A stretch of DNA of 64,000 nucleotides from Dirofilaria immitis (taxonomy: Eukaryota; Nematoda; Chromadorea; Rhabditida; Onchocercidae), in contig JAKNDB010000079.1 in the NCBI GenBank assembly GCA_024305405.1, positions 2,966,501 through 3,030,500 on the forward strand, written 5' to 3'. This document shows, one piece after another, positions 51,180-63,372 of this stretch. Within the stretch, counting starts at the first letter, position 1. The number at the start of each line of letters is the position of its first letter. The notes below the pieces were generated by a model. It did not search any database. It had not been told where the DNA came from and saw nothing but the letters and a program-made list of their open reading frames with translations. The position numbers and the translations under genes are program-made.

Positions 51180-54100
51180 ATGTTTCGATGTAAAAATCGA
51201 TCAATGCAATGGCAACGATATTTTTATCAAACTTGGCCTGTTACCTCAATAATTTATATATTAGCTATCATATTTATTTTTATCAATCATACAACTGCTG
51301 ATAATGATATATTTACTTCGATTAATGATACCATTACTGATAACATTACATTTACTTCTATCAATGATACCATTATTGATAACATTGCATTTACTTCTAT
51401 CAACAATACCACTACTGACAATAATATATTTATTTCGATTAATGATACCGATACTGATAGCAATGCATTTACTTCTGTCAGTGATACCACTACTGATAGT
51501 AATATATTTATTTCAATCAATGATACCGATACTGATAATAATAATTCATCAGCAAACTTCACAGCATCATCATCATCATCATCATCTGCTAGCAATTTGA
51601 AAAATACTAAAAGGTAAGCTTAGCAACAAATTTTTGTTTATCCGATGATTCAGTTCTTTTACAGTGTATCGGTTGAATCCAAGAACGATGAAGCAATCAA
51701 AATTCCTTCTCGACTTAGTAAACAATACTCGGGTATGTCAATTTTTCGATTCATTTTTTCTTCCAATTAAAACTTCAACAAATAAATGTTTCGTAATTTC
51801 TAGAATAAACAAAAAAAAAGAAACAAAAATTTGAAATAAGCAATAGAAATAATATAGCCTAAATTGATAGCCTAAATTGATATCAATTTTGGTTGCAATA
51901 TTTTAAATCATATAAAACTATTTTCAAATTAATCAATTTATTTGAAATTAATTACAAATAAATTAATGAATGTAATTATTTTTAAAACAATTAAAAAATT
52001 TGAAAAAACTATTAATTTTGATGAAAATTTAAAATTATTATAATATTACAAAGAAGGAATTTTTGATTTATAAGAATTAAATATTTAATTTATTAACTTA
52101 AAAATTCATTTTTAATTATTTGTTAAATTTATGAAAGAAATATATACCAAAATTGCAACAATCAAAATTCGATTAAATTCAATTAATTAATTAATTTTTT
52201 CGATTGAATTCAATCAATTAATTACATCGTTTTTATGGCCTGATAATTTGTATTTAGTTCATTTCCATTTCCATTTTCATTTTCATTTCTAATATTATGT
52301 CTACATGATATAATAATCATAATACATAATACAGAGGATATTCGCAAAGTAAAGAACATTATATGATATTTTATCATAAGTATGATCCCTTGTATTTTAA
52401 TTATAACAATAATAATAATGATAATAATTACAAATATATTATTACTGGAAACTTTAAGTATAATTCGATAAACATTATTGTAGATTAATAAATAGACAGT
52501 TTAAATAAAAAGAAATAATAACTGGTGGTCTATCCCAAGCTTAAGTTTATTATGATATGACACAATAATATCATGAAGATGTTTGTTGCAATCTCGACAG
52601 CATAAAGATACTTAATATTAAATTTAAATTTAAGAGAAATTAATTTCCATTTAAAAATTAAAACGACAAAATTGCTAAAATTGACATTGAAATTAAGATA
52701 AATTTTCCCATTTGCATTTCTCATAATAAAACTTTCAATTATAATTTAATATTTTAGTTAGACTTTTGGAAAAGACCGAGAGCTGTCAATGGTCAAGTTC
52801 ACGTAATGATTGAAGGATCAATGAAGTGTAAATTCTTGGAGTTAATGATGCAAAATAATATTTCATATTCTGTTATGATAGACGATGTTGAAAAGTTTGT
52901 TAATTTAAAAGAAAAAGATCAAAATATTATTTGATAATAATGAGATTAAAATAATATCAAATATCATATATATGAGATTATAAGTTCTGATAAAAATTTC
53001 TAATCAAAATTTATCATTTTTGAAAAATATTAATACTTTCATTTTAAAATTTTTTACGATTTAATTTAATTTTTGTTTCAAATTTCAAAATTTAAATTAA
53101 ATTGTTTTATCAGAAATTAAATTAACGTTGCATTAAATCAAAAATTTGAAACAATTTAAAATCAACTTTCGATGACACAAAAATCGAAAATTCGCTAAAC
53201 ATGAATGGCATTTCAAATTACATGATTCACTATGGAAATAATCATCGAAAATCCGATTAATTGTAATTTTCATTCCAATAAAAATTGATTGCACTTAAAA
53301 ATAATTTATTTTCATTTATGCAGCCATTTTCAGCGAACAGAATCGCAGATTCAAATTGCGACGATGAAATAAAATTCTCGAAATTGATCCATTCCAAAAA
53401 AATAAAAAAAATTTCAACGAATAAAAAAATTATATTTCCATCAATTATACATTTTCGATTGAAAAATTTCTAAAAATTAAATCATCTTCTACAGAAAAAG
53501 GAAATTTTTTTTGAGTATTTAATTCCACTCAAAATATAACATCTCTATGATTGTCATATTTGAAACAGACAGGATAATTTTAAATATTTCGATTTCAAAT
53601 ATTTCGATTTCGAATTTTTCTTTACTTCATTAAGAATAGAAAACTCGAGAATTTCTTTTTTGTTTCGTTAATTTCGAATTTTTCTCTTAAAAACTTCATG
53701 AAATTTTAGTCTTATGATTTAAACTTTGATGCAAATTGATAAATCAAATAGATCACAATTTTAAAATAAGTCTATAATTGATAAGACTGTTAAGAATAGA
53801 AAACTCGAGGATTTCTTTTTTGTTTCGTTATAACATGTATGATCTCATTCTAACGCTAATCGATTCAAATATGATAATCTCGAATTGAATTTTCAAAATT
53901 TCTAGCTTATCTTCAATGAGTTAATTGATTTTATAGGAAAATACGTAAATTACGAGAATCAGCCAATAAGACATTTGGTAATAATTGGTTACGAGATGTA
54001 CCAATGACACGTGGGATTAATTTCAACTTAGCCAAATATCATTCATATCAAGAAATTATCAATTATCTAAATCAATTAGCTGCTAGATATCCAAATATCG

Positions 54101-57100
54101 TTAAAGTGAGAAATATTGGTATCACTCATGAAAATCGACAAATAGCATTAATTAAGGTATGTAAAATAAGAAAGATTAAATGATCAATAGAATTTAATAG
54201 AAAATTATGCAAAAAATGTTCCTTTCGATGAATTAAATTTAAATTTGAATTTAGATACTAAACGATAAGTATAATTTAGATTGGTAAAGCAGCACAATTC
54301 AAAAAACCAGGTATCTGGATCGATGGTGGTATTCATGCACGTGAATGGGTTGCACCAGCTACTGTATTATATATAATAAATCAGGTATTTGATAATCTTA
54401 ATGTAGCAATATCTTAATACTTAATTGATAATCTTAATGTAGCAATATCTATCTTTATACTTAACTTAGTTAGGTATTTTCTATATTCTATCTTATATAA
54501 ATATTAAAAGTTTTTATTTTCAAGATATACCTAAAGTCGAATAACAGAAAATCTTTTATAAAATTAATTCCCAGGTTTGATCGAAGTGACAAAATTAGAA
54601 TTTAGAGAATTTTTTAAGTTAAGATTTGAAAGGTATAGACTATTTATGACTTTTGAAATTAAAAAAATGTAAATTAAAAGAATAAATCGATTATGATTTT
54701 TAAAATTATTTAGTGATAAAATTAAATAATTTAATCATTCCATTTTTTCGCTATTCTTATTCACCTCTATTGTTGTTTAATACCTCCAATAATTGAAATA
54801 CATAATAGTCGAGAATTACGAGATGATAATTTTTCAATACAATTAATTTTAAAATAGTTGAAAAAAAAGAAGAGAATATTTTTGAATTTAATAAATATTT
54901 TGTAAATTTGAAATTTTCAAATTATAAAAATCAATTTCATTTGTACTTCTTTCATTTCAAACTGTTCTTTTAAATTTCAACTTTCTAAAAATTTTAATAT
55001 TATAAATTTGTGATATCATATAATCAATCATAGATGATATGAATTTTTAATTTAAATGTACATTTCAAATATTGCTATTTAAAATAAATCTTCATAATAT
55101 TAGCTATCGAAAAACCGGAAAATCTTTTCCTGTCCTATAATATATATGAAACCGGTTTTTTATAAAATCAATAGGGATGATAATATTTTTCATAGTTTAT
55201 AGCTAGCAAATCATTCTTCTAATTCATAATAATTACATATATATATATATATATATACCGGTTCGAGCACAATTAACTAACTCTGTTCGACCTATTTTAT
55301 ATTTTTTATTTTGCAAAAAATTTAGTAAATATAAAACTTTAATTTCAAAAACATCAAATTAAAAGTGCATCAGATAGCAAAAATTTAATCACTTCTAATT
55401 TATCAAAATAAATAATCACATTTTTAATCAAAATAAATAATGACATTTTTAATCAAAATAAATCACATTTTTAATCAAAATAAATAATCACATTTTTAAT
55501 CAAAATAAATGATCACATTTTTAATCAAAATAAATAATCACATTTTTAATCAAAAATAAAATTAAATAGTAAATATTTGATAAATAAATTAAAAATTGAA
55601 AAAGAAATCAAATTGTCAGTAATTCTCTCATTAAGTTAACAAATGTAATTTAAATTTTGTAAATTTGATTTCAGTTTTAATTCAAATAAGTAAGAAAATT
55701 GGAGAGTAGTTGGAAGGCAATCAAAAATTAAAGTATCAAAAAAGGTATTACTTCGATTTAACTTGACGATAATAAGAATTGCGAATTACACGAGCATACT
55801 GTATTAGAATATATGCATACTTTAAAATTAAGATTTCGGTTTAAAGAAAGATTTAAACTTAAAAATTAGCAATTGCAATTAAAATTCTTTTGAATTATTT
55901 ATATTTGAAGTTTAACAAAATTAGTTTTCTCCTACATATTGCATTATTAGTTAAACTCATCAAATAATTAAAGAAATCGATGATTGAATTTAAATTCATT
56001 GAATTATTCATTTCGGTAATTGAGTACCATTGAGTGCTTCCTACAGATTATCCAAAATTATAAAAATTTTATAAATGTCGATTTAATTAGCAATATGTCA
56101 TGATAATCTTTTCTTTTTACTACTTTTAATTAATTAATTAAGCCTGGCAATCGTTTTCTTTATTATAAATTTTCAATACATATTGCTATAAAATTAGCCG
56201 AAATATATCCAAGTTAAATTTTCCTCAATCCCAAGTTTGTATATCTATATGCTAGAAAGTTATTGTTGAAAATATAATTCATATAATTGTATCCTGAAGT
56301 TATTTACTAAAGAGGTATAATCAGCAAACCGTATATTATATTTCTAAAATTATAATTTATATCTTATTAAATATAAAAATAAAAATTTTTACAGCTAGTA
56401 ACACGATATGATAGAGATCCGCAAATTCAACGTTTTGTTGATGAAATGGATTGGTTTATTGTTCCTGTACTTAATCCTGACGGATATGAATATACTCGAA
56501 GTAGTACACATCCAGAAATTCGACTTTGGCGAAAAAATCGTTCACCACCTGTTTGTCAAATTTCACAACATGGTACTTCCTTTTCATTATTTAATTTGAA
56601 ATCCAATAACATTAATTTGGATTTTATAATATGTTTCATAAAAAAGTCAAAATAATAAATGATAGCTGACTTCGATGTAAATCTTTTCTTCTAACAAATA
56701 TTTTTTCCAAGTTATTAAATTTGCCAGAAATAATTTTCCTGTATATAAAATGTTGCTAGCATTTTGTAATTCACTTAAGGATTCTTACCGTTGATTCTCG
56801 CAATTTTTCATGATGATAATTTGAATGATTTTGGAATCTAAAAGGTAATAGTTCAACTAATATATAATATAATATCACTAATTGTTTAGTTTCACTTTTT
56901 TTTTTTTAACATACATCTAAGATTAAACTTCAAACTTCAATATTATTACAGTAATCTTATATTGATAATATTTCTTGTAATTAACTAAGCAATGATTCAA
57001 ATTCCATTAACTCTAGAATTTGTACTTTAGAGTTTATCTCGATGTCGTCATCGTTCGGTTTAATTTTTTCTGCAGAACACTACAATGTTTAATATGATTG

Positions 57101-60100
57101 AGCTTTATATACTTTTTGTTCAATGTTATTACAGTAATCGCTCATTAATAAATCTACTGTAGTTTATTAAACAATGATTCAAATTTAAATCTTAGCAATA
57201 TGTTTTTTTTTATTAAATGTGGTTTTGTCTACAAAATTACAACCTTACTTCTGCCGATCCGAAATTTGAATAAACTATCTTTACTTAATGCTATTACAGT
57301 AATCTCTTATCGATGATATTCACTGTAGTTTATTAAACGAAAAAAAATGATGATCCGAATTTATTAATTTGACAGATAGCTAAAATAATATATGCTACAA
57401 CTCGTCATAATATTACTTAATGCATACTGTAGCTTGGAATAATGTCATGTTGTAATTTGGCATAATGGCTAAAAATAATCTGTAGCAAAGATTTTTGGCT
57501 ATAATAAAAATTTTAAAATTAAGCTTAAAATTATGAGGACGCAAAGAAATTTGGACTAATATTTAGGAATGCTTAATTTCAGATATTTTTTCGCAATCTA
57601 GGCAAGAATGTTGTCAAGGTGTTGATCTGAATCGAAATTATGATTGGCAATATGGCATCGAAGGATCATCTAGTGATCCATGTTCGGAAATTTATCATGT
57701 TCGTCAACGAATTATTATTACTTTTTTTTTAAGTTATTTAAAAGTTTTCACTTTAATTATTCTAATTAATAATAGCATAATGAATGATTTAGTTGAAATT
57801 TCTTATATTTTTAATAAAAATATAAGAAAAATTTCTTATTTGAAAATAATTCAAATTACCATTTTATTAATAATTCCTTCTTTTCATTCATTTTTTTAGC
57901 TTGAATATTGCTAATTTTACAAATTTTGAAAAAGCCTATTAAAAATGAAGTATTATTATTATTATTATTAATTATTATTATTATTATTATTCATTTATTT
58001 GTTTATTGATTATCATTTGTGTACAATGGTTGTTTATTTGTTTATTATCAATTATTTGCTATATATTTTGCAGGGTCGTTTTGCATTCAGTGAGCCAGAA
58101 ACAAAAGCTGTACATAATTTCATTTTTAGACGACGTAGAAGTATTAAAACATTTTTAACATTTCATAGTTATTCACAAATTTTAATGTATCCATTCGGAC
58201 ACCGTGAACGGACATATTCATCTGATGTCAATGATTTGGTTAGTAATTTCGCTTTCTGATGATATACGCCACTTCTAGATGGCTCATACATCAAATAATC
58301 ATCGCATTCAATATGAAGAAAATTTTATGTTATTAATTTTTCGCTTTCACAAAAATGAAATATACTAGAAAGAATAAAAAATAATTATCATAAAACTTTT
58401 CGTGATATAATAATAATAATCAGAAGTGATAATAAATGTCAGCAAAGTTTAATATAAATTTTTCAATAAGTTAAAGGTCACGAAGAGTAAATAGTTCGTT
58501 TTACTGCAGAGAGATACAGCTTTGAGAGCAGCAAATGCTTTACGTGCTGCATATGGTACGATATATACGGTTGGTACTGGAGCCGATACTTTATGTTAGT
58601 TTTGAAATTTAAAATTTGCTTAAAATTGATTAATATCAAATTTTAATTAAATAATTAAACTTGATAAAAAGAATGAATGATTTGATAATTAGTATGAAAT
58701 ATGAATGTTATGAATTTTAGATATGATAATTGAAGTGATAGATGAAATAATCCTAAATTAATTTATTGATTTTTTATTTCATAAAAATATTAGCTAAGTA
58801 TTTTGAAAATTCAACATTTTAATCGAGAATTCTGAAAATTCCTGTTCAATAAACAACGCTAAATGAAAGACATGAACGAAATTATGATAATTTTTCATTT
58901 TTTTTTCCACTTTCTAGATCCAGCATCTGGTGGAGCAGAAGATTGGGCTAAAGGTCGAATGGGAGTAAAATACTCATATTTATTTGAATTACGTCCAGAA
59001 GAAACAGTTTGGGATGGTTTCTTATTAGATGAAAGTGAGGTAAATGAATAATGAAAAAAAAAAACAAAAATAAAAATGAAATTGTTAATGCATCTGCGAA
59101 AATTACAATTTTTTTTAAATTTTATTTTTAGCAATAATACATATTAAAGGGTAAATTTTACCATTTAATCAATTTTTTTGCAGAAATTTTCACAAAAAAA
59201 ACGAATTAAAATGTTGAATACAGTAAGACATTTCATAATATTAAAAATTATCGTAAAATGTTAAATACAGTAAGGCATTTGATAATATTAAAAAATTATC
59301 GTAAAATGTTGAATACAGTGAGGCATTTCAGAATATCAAAAATTATCATGAAATGTTGAATACAGTAATCATTCCATAATATTAAAAATTACCGTAAAAT
59401 GTTGAATACAGTAAGGTATTTCATAATATTAAAAACTATAATATTTGCTATTTTTTTACTTGATAATAATATATACGGAAAATTAACGTTTTGATTGGTA
59501 TTTTCTGAAATAAATTTTTAATTTTATGAAATTATCAACTAATAAAAAATTTTCATAGATTATTTTAAATTTTAATAATTTTGATTATTTTACAGATAAT
59601 ACCAACAGCACGTGAAGCATTTGAAGCTGTAAAAGTAATTGCAAGTCGTACGAATACAATGTTTCCACCAAAAGATTTATCATCATCAAGAGTGACGATT
59701 AATTCATTTGCACCAACAACGGTATGAGATTATTTTGTAAATAATTTAATTAGAAACTTTTGTTTTTTTGTTTGCATAGAATATAGTCATAGTTTAATAA
59801 TCAATTTATTTATTTATCAAATTTTATTATTAATTAATGGTAAGGAAATGAACTATGAACTATTTAAATTTTCAAGATTAATTTTATATGTGATATTTTC
59901 ATAAATTAAAATGGAAATTATTTTATTTAATTTACTTTTACTAATTGGAATAAATTTATCATCAAAAAAGGCGTAATTTAATAAATTAACAATTAGAATA
60001 TAATATATTTATTTATTTGTAAGAATATTCACTCCAGTATTAAATATTGGAATTTAATAATTAAATTTTAAAAAATACAAAATTATTTTTCTAATGATAT

Positions 60101-63100
60101 GAAAATTTATATAATGAAGTAAACCACTGAATTCCCAAGTTCATTTCGTTTTTATTCTAATATTAGAATTAAAATGGAAAAGATCAAAAATAAAATCAAA
60201 TAAATCAATCATAAATGAATTGTTAACAATTTATCAGTATATTTCAAATAAACTTAATATTCAAATAATTCAATAAATACTTAATTACTAATTTTATTAA
60301 GCATTATTTCTTAGAATGTTACGTATTAAATATAAATTAAAATTTTTTTCTTTTTCATCACACCTTATTTTACTTAGTTTCTTGAAAACTTTGACACTTC
60401 TTCCATCTAATTAAAATAATTTTCGCATACATAGAAGTTATTTTATAAACAAAAAAATTGAAACAATTATTGCGTAGTTTAAATAATAATAATAATGATA
60501 ATAATAATAATAATAATAATAATAATATAATAATAATTACAGAAATAATAAGAATAATAATAGTATAAGATATACATGATCAGCATAATTAATCTTAGGT
60601 ATGTATAATTAACGCCAATATAGCAATTGTCAAATGCATTAATCATAATAAGAAAAAATAAACTTATAATATTTAATATCATAACATATCATATACGTAG
60701 AACATCTCGTCCGAAACATATCATTTCTAAGATACGTTAAATTTTTGACGTATTCTCAAATTTTAGCATATACAATAAGATTAACATGCATGCGCGTATT
60801 GCATTTTTCTCATAAATTTAAGTAATACTATGTTTAAAAAAATTGTCTTTCTTTACTTTCAAAATTTTAATATATTAATTTGTAATTTGGTTGAACTTTA
60901 TTTGTGAACTTTTTTAAACTATCCTATGTTAATTTCATATTTTCTATTAAAATTTAATCACTTATCCTAAACTTTTATTTTCCATAAACATTTCTTGTAC
61001 TGTCAACTTTTGATATGTTAAGGAAAAAAACTTAGCATGCAAATTAAATGAATAAATTAAACAAAATGATTAACCTTTGACATTAGATAAAATTTCATCT
61101 GAAACAAATTTAATCGTTGCTAGCATGATAATTTGACGGTATTGAATAGTAAAAAAATCATGATAATTATTTATGAATGATAAAAATCCTTCATTTGCAT
61201 GTTTAGTGTAATTCTGATACGCTAAAATTGATTTCTTAGCTTATTTGAAATGCAAAATCTTTCAACTCACATTCATCAATAATAATCATGATAATGTTTA
61301 GCTGTAATTAATGATAGTGATGTTAGCAATAATCATAATCATCACAATAGGATGCAATCATTAATACCTATCGCCATCATGATAATTAATTAGACTTAAA
61401 ATGGAAGGAAAATATCAAATAATTACGATAAGTGGATAAACAATTTGAAATGGCTTATTACACTTTTATCTTCTATCTTATCTAAATTAAACTATTCTTT
61501 GTCTATTCCATTTTTTTTTTTGATTATCATATCAATTTTTTGATATGATAATCAAAAAACATTGCTAAGAAGTTAATTTTAGCTAAGAAATCAATTAAAT
61601 TATGCGTTGAAAGAAGCATTCAATTAATTTTTTTCTTTTTTAAACATTTAGTATATGAAAGTTTAAAAAATTGAATAAATTCAGCAAATTAATTTAATGA
61701 TTGATATTAGATTTTATCTCCAAAAACGATCACGTACGCTTATCATCAATTTATAATTGAATGCTTCTTTCAACGCATAATTTACGTAGATAATAACAAT
61801 TATCCGTTTGATGGATTTGGCATCACGGCCAACAAGTTTGGCTGAATTCTAAAAAAGCTAAAATATATCATAGATACTTTGAATTAGCCTAGATCTTAGT
61901 AGGTTTAATTCTATTTGAAATACTTAGAACAAAAAATAAGCCTACTGAAAAAGTTGGCTTCGAGAATTGACTTTATTAAAATCTGAATTTCAAGTTGTTA
62001 AAATCCATGTTTAATTTAAATAAGCTTAGGTTTATTTATGCTAATTGTAAACAAAATAATGCTAATAACAAAGCATTAATAGCTTAATTAATAGATGAAT
62101 GATTCAAATTATATAATTAATTCACAAACGATGAAATTCTTTTTTTGAAAAGAAACGCTCAAAATTTATTTAATTTAAACTAATATTACTTTCGAGAAAA
62201 ATTATCATTTGATAAGCGATTGGAAGGATCGGAAATTTAATAGTATTAATGAGAATAGTTCGATGATTAAAAATTTAGGAAAAATACTTGAATACTTGTT
62301 AACATTAATTTTTATTCTTAATTCTGATAAAATCCTTTGTCATTAAATCATAGCTTCATGATAATTAAATATTTAATTAATGTATAAAAAATAATGGAAG
62401 CATAAGCTTATAACAATATTATATAAGTCTCATCGAAGAGATTAAAAATTAATATAAAAAATTGAATTTATTTTTTTTTTATTTTATAAGCTAAATATAA
62501 AAGCTAAAAAAAACCTTTTTTGTTAAATGATAAATTCCTATTATTATTATTATTATTGTCCTTTTTTTAAGCATAACCTAAAATTAAATGAAGCATTTTT
62601 AATTTTACTAAAATTAATTTTTGATTTTTTTCTTTGCTGTTTTTATCAAAAAAAAATGAAATTTTGAGCAAATGCATTTTAATAGAATAGAATATATTAT
62701 TTCAATTTATTTACCGGTATTTTTTCAACGATCGTTGCGTTTTTCTTCAACGATCGCTGCTTTTTTCAACGATCGCTGCTTTTTTCTTCAACGATCGCTG
62801 CTTTTTTTCAACGATTGTTGCTTAAATCAATTATTTCTCGTTAATCATTTTTAAGTACAAGCATATATACATAGCTATAAAATGTATGTAAACTTGATTT
62901 TTCATTAATTTCATCGAGTAAAAATGTAAATGAAAAAAAAAATTACAATTAATTTTGAAGAGCTTATTTTTCAACAAAAATTTTACACATTTTATTGAAT
63001 ACATAAAAATATTTGCTTAAAATTTAAAAAGTACTTACAACCAAATAAAACTTTTTTTCTTTTAGTTTTTGAGTAAATTAAATTGTATTAATAAATAATT

Positions 63101-63372
63101 ATAATATAAAAAAAAAAAGTAATGAGAATTATATATTTTATTAGATATATACATTTAATAGTTTTTGCTTCTTTCTTTTTTTAATTACTAAAATTTGAAA
63201 TATAAAAAATAATTTCAGGCATGTACTGATAGTGAACAATTATAAAAAATAATTTCAGGCATGTACTGATAGTGAACAATTTTGTACTTATTGGGCTCGA
63301 AATGGTTATTGTACAAGTTGGCCTATTATGCGAAAAGTTTGTGCACGTTCTTGTGGCTTTTGCACACAATGA
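51180..63372 (+). CDS. Secreted M14 zinc carboxypeptidase with N-terminal Asn/Thr/Asp repeat and C-terminal ShKT domain
   Basis: Metallocarboxypeptidase A-type proenzyme, secreted, removing C-terminal residues; nematode relatives with a ShKT tail (such as SURO-1) act in cuticle formation. Exons 51180-51613, 51665-51732, 52762-52894, 53937-54156, 54280-54384, 56395-56572, 57607-57698 (start uncertain), 58074-58238, 58510-58594, 58918-59039, 59596-59721, 63259-63372; about 613 residues. Order: hydrophobic leader (IIYILAIIFIFINHT), six 13-residue glycosylation-rich repeats, Ser run, propeptide (FWKRPRAVNGQVHVMIEG), catalytic domain, ShKT. Zinc ligands are His304 and Glu307 (GGIHAREWVAPAT) and His441 (FHSYSQILMYPFG). 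The catalytic Glu517 is in FELRPEE. NPDGYEYT, LWRKNRS and VDLNRNYDW are also present, so it looks active. The ShKT has six Cys (CTDSEQFC, YCTSW, VCARSCGFC). Exon 7 needs a non-consensus acceptor (GGCAAG) or a one-base correction. AATAAA overlaps the stop. Confidence 0.92.
51300..51533 (+). repeat. 39-bp coding repeat, 6 copies, in exon 1 of the carboxypeptidase
   Basis: Six in-frame 13-codon units with consensus DNNIFTSINDTTT. Most carry an NDT or NNT glycosylation sequon. Other frames on both strands are open across the array, giving overlapping shadow ORFs of about 100 codons. Confidence 0.95.
53630..53830. repeat. 41-bp direct repeat in an intron
   Basis: TTAAGAATAGAAAACTCGAG followed by (A/G)ATTTCTTTTTTGTTTCGTTA occurs at about 53630 and 53789 with one mismatch, in the intron between carboxypeptidase exons 3 and 4. 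Confidence 0.85.
54385..56394 (+). other. 2-kb carboxypeptidase intron with repeats
   Basis: Begins with a tandem duplication of a segment of about 33 bp (TTGATAATCTTAATGTAGCA core) just after the donor, and contains an (AT)n tract near 55235 and the 25-bp array below. No exon seen. Confidence 0.6.
55402..55560. repeat. 25-bp tandem repeat, about 6 copies
   Basis: TCAAAATAAATAATCACATT plus TTTAA units, with one copy shortened by 4 bases and single substitutions (GACA, GATC). Confidence 0.93.
56573..57606 (+). other. Carboxypeptidase intron with degenerate dispersed repeat
   Basis: TATTACAGTAATC followed within 60 bp by (C)TGTAGTTTATTAAAC and AATGATTCAAAT recurs near 56944, 57131 and 57292, suggesting three diverged copies of a 160-190 bp repeat. 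No exon seen. Confidence 0.5.
59209..59440. repeat. About 47-bp tandem repeat, 5 copies, in an intron
   Basis: Units AAAATGTTGAATACAGTAAG plus GCATTTCATAATATTAAAAA plus TTATCGT repeat with small indels between carboxypeptidase exons 10 and 11. Confidence 0.93.
61516..61559. repeat. Perfect hairpin with about 20-bp arms
   Basis: TTTTTTGATTATCATATCAA is followed after about 4 T by its reverse complement TTGATATGATAATCAAAAAA. Confidence 0.9.
61596..61784. mobile_element. 31-bp perfect inverted repeat flanking 127 bp; hairpin or MITE-like element
   Basis: The arm at 61596-61626 (core TTATGCGTTGAAAGAAGCAT) is the exact inverse of 61754-61784 (core ATGCTTCTTTCAACGCATAA). The 127-bp interior has no ORF. 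No convincing target-site duplication is seen. Confidence 0.5.
62720..62823. repeat. Tandem array of CAACGATCGCTGC motifs, 5 copies
   Basis: Five copies of TTCAACGATCGCTGC separated by T-rich spacers that alternate between TTTTTTC and TTTTTCTTC. The first copy has the 12-bp perfect palindrome CAACGATCGTTG. Confidence 0.93.
63201..63280 (+). repeat. Exact 40-bp tandem duplication across a splice acceptor
   Basis: 63201-63240 and 63241-63280 are identical and each contains AATTTCAG followed by the first seven codons and one base of the ShKT exon. Only the second copy continues into the ShKT reading frame. Confidence 0.97.

Larger units (their letters stand above)
59722..63258 (+). other. 3.5-kb last intron of the carboxypeptidase gene
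   Basis: Separates the end of the catalytic domain from the ShKT exon. Holds an (AAT)n tract at about 60484-60527, the inverted repeats near 61.5-61.8 kb, the CAACGATCG array at 62.7 kb and the duplicated acceptor at its end. No further exon is needed by phase. Confidence 0.6.

Noticed and set aside
51287..51600. About 100-codon ORFs in another plus frame and on the minus strand over carboxypeptidase exon 1
   Set aside because: Shadows of the 39-bp coding repeat; the frame with leader peptide and correct splice phase is the real one.
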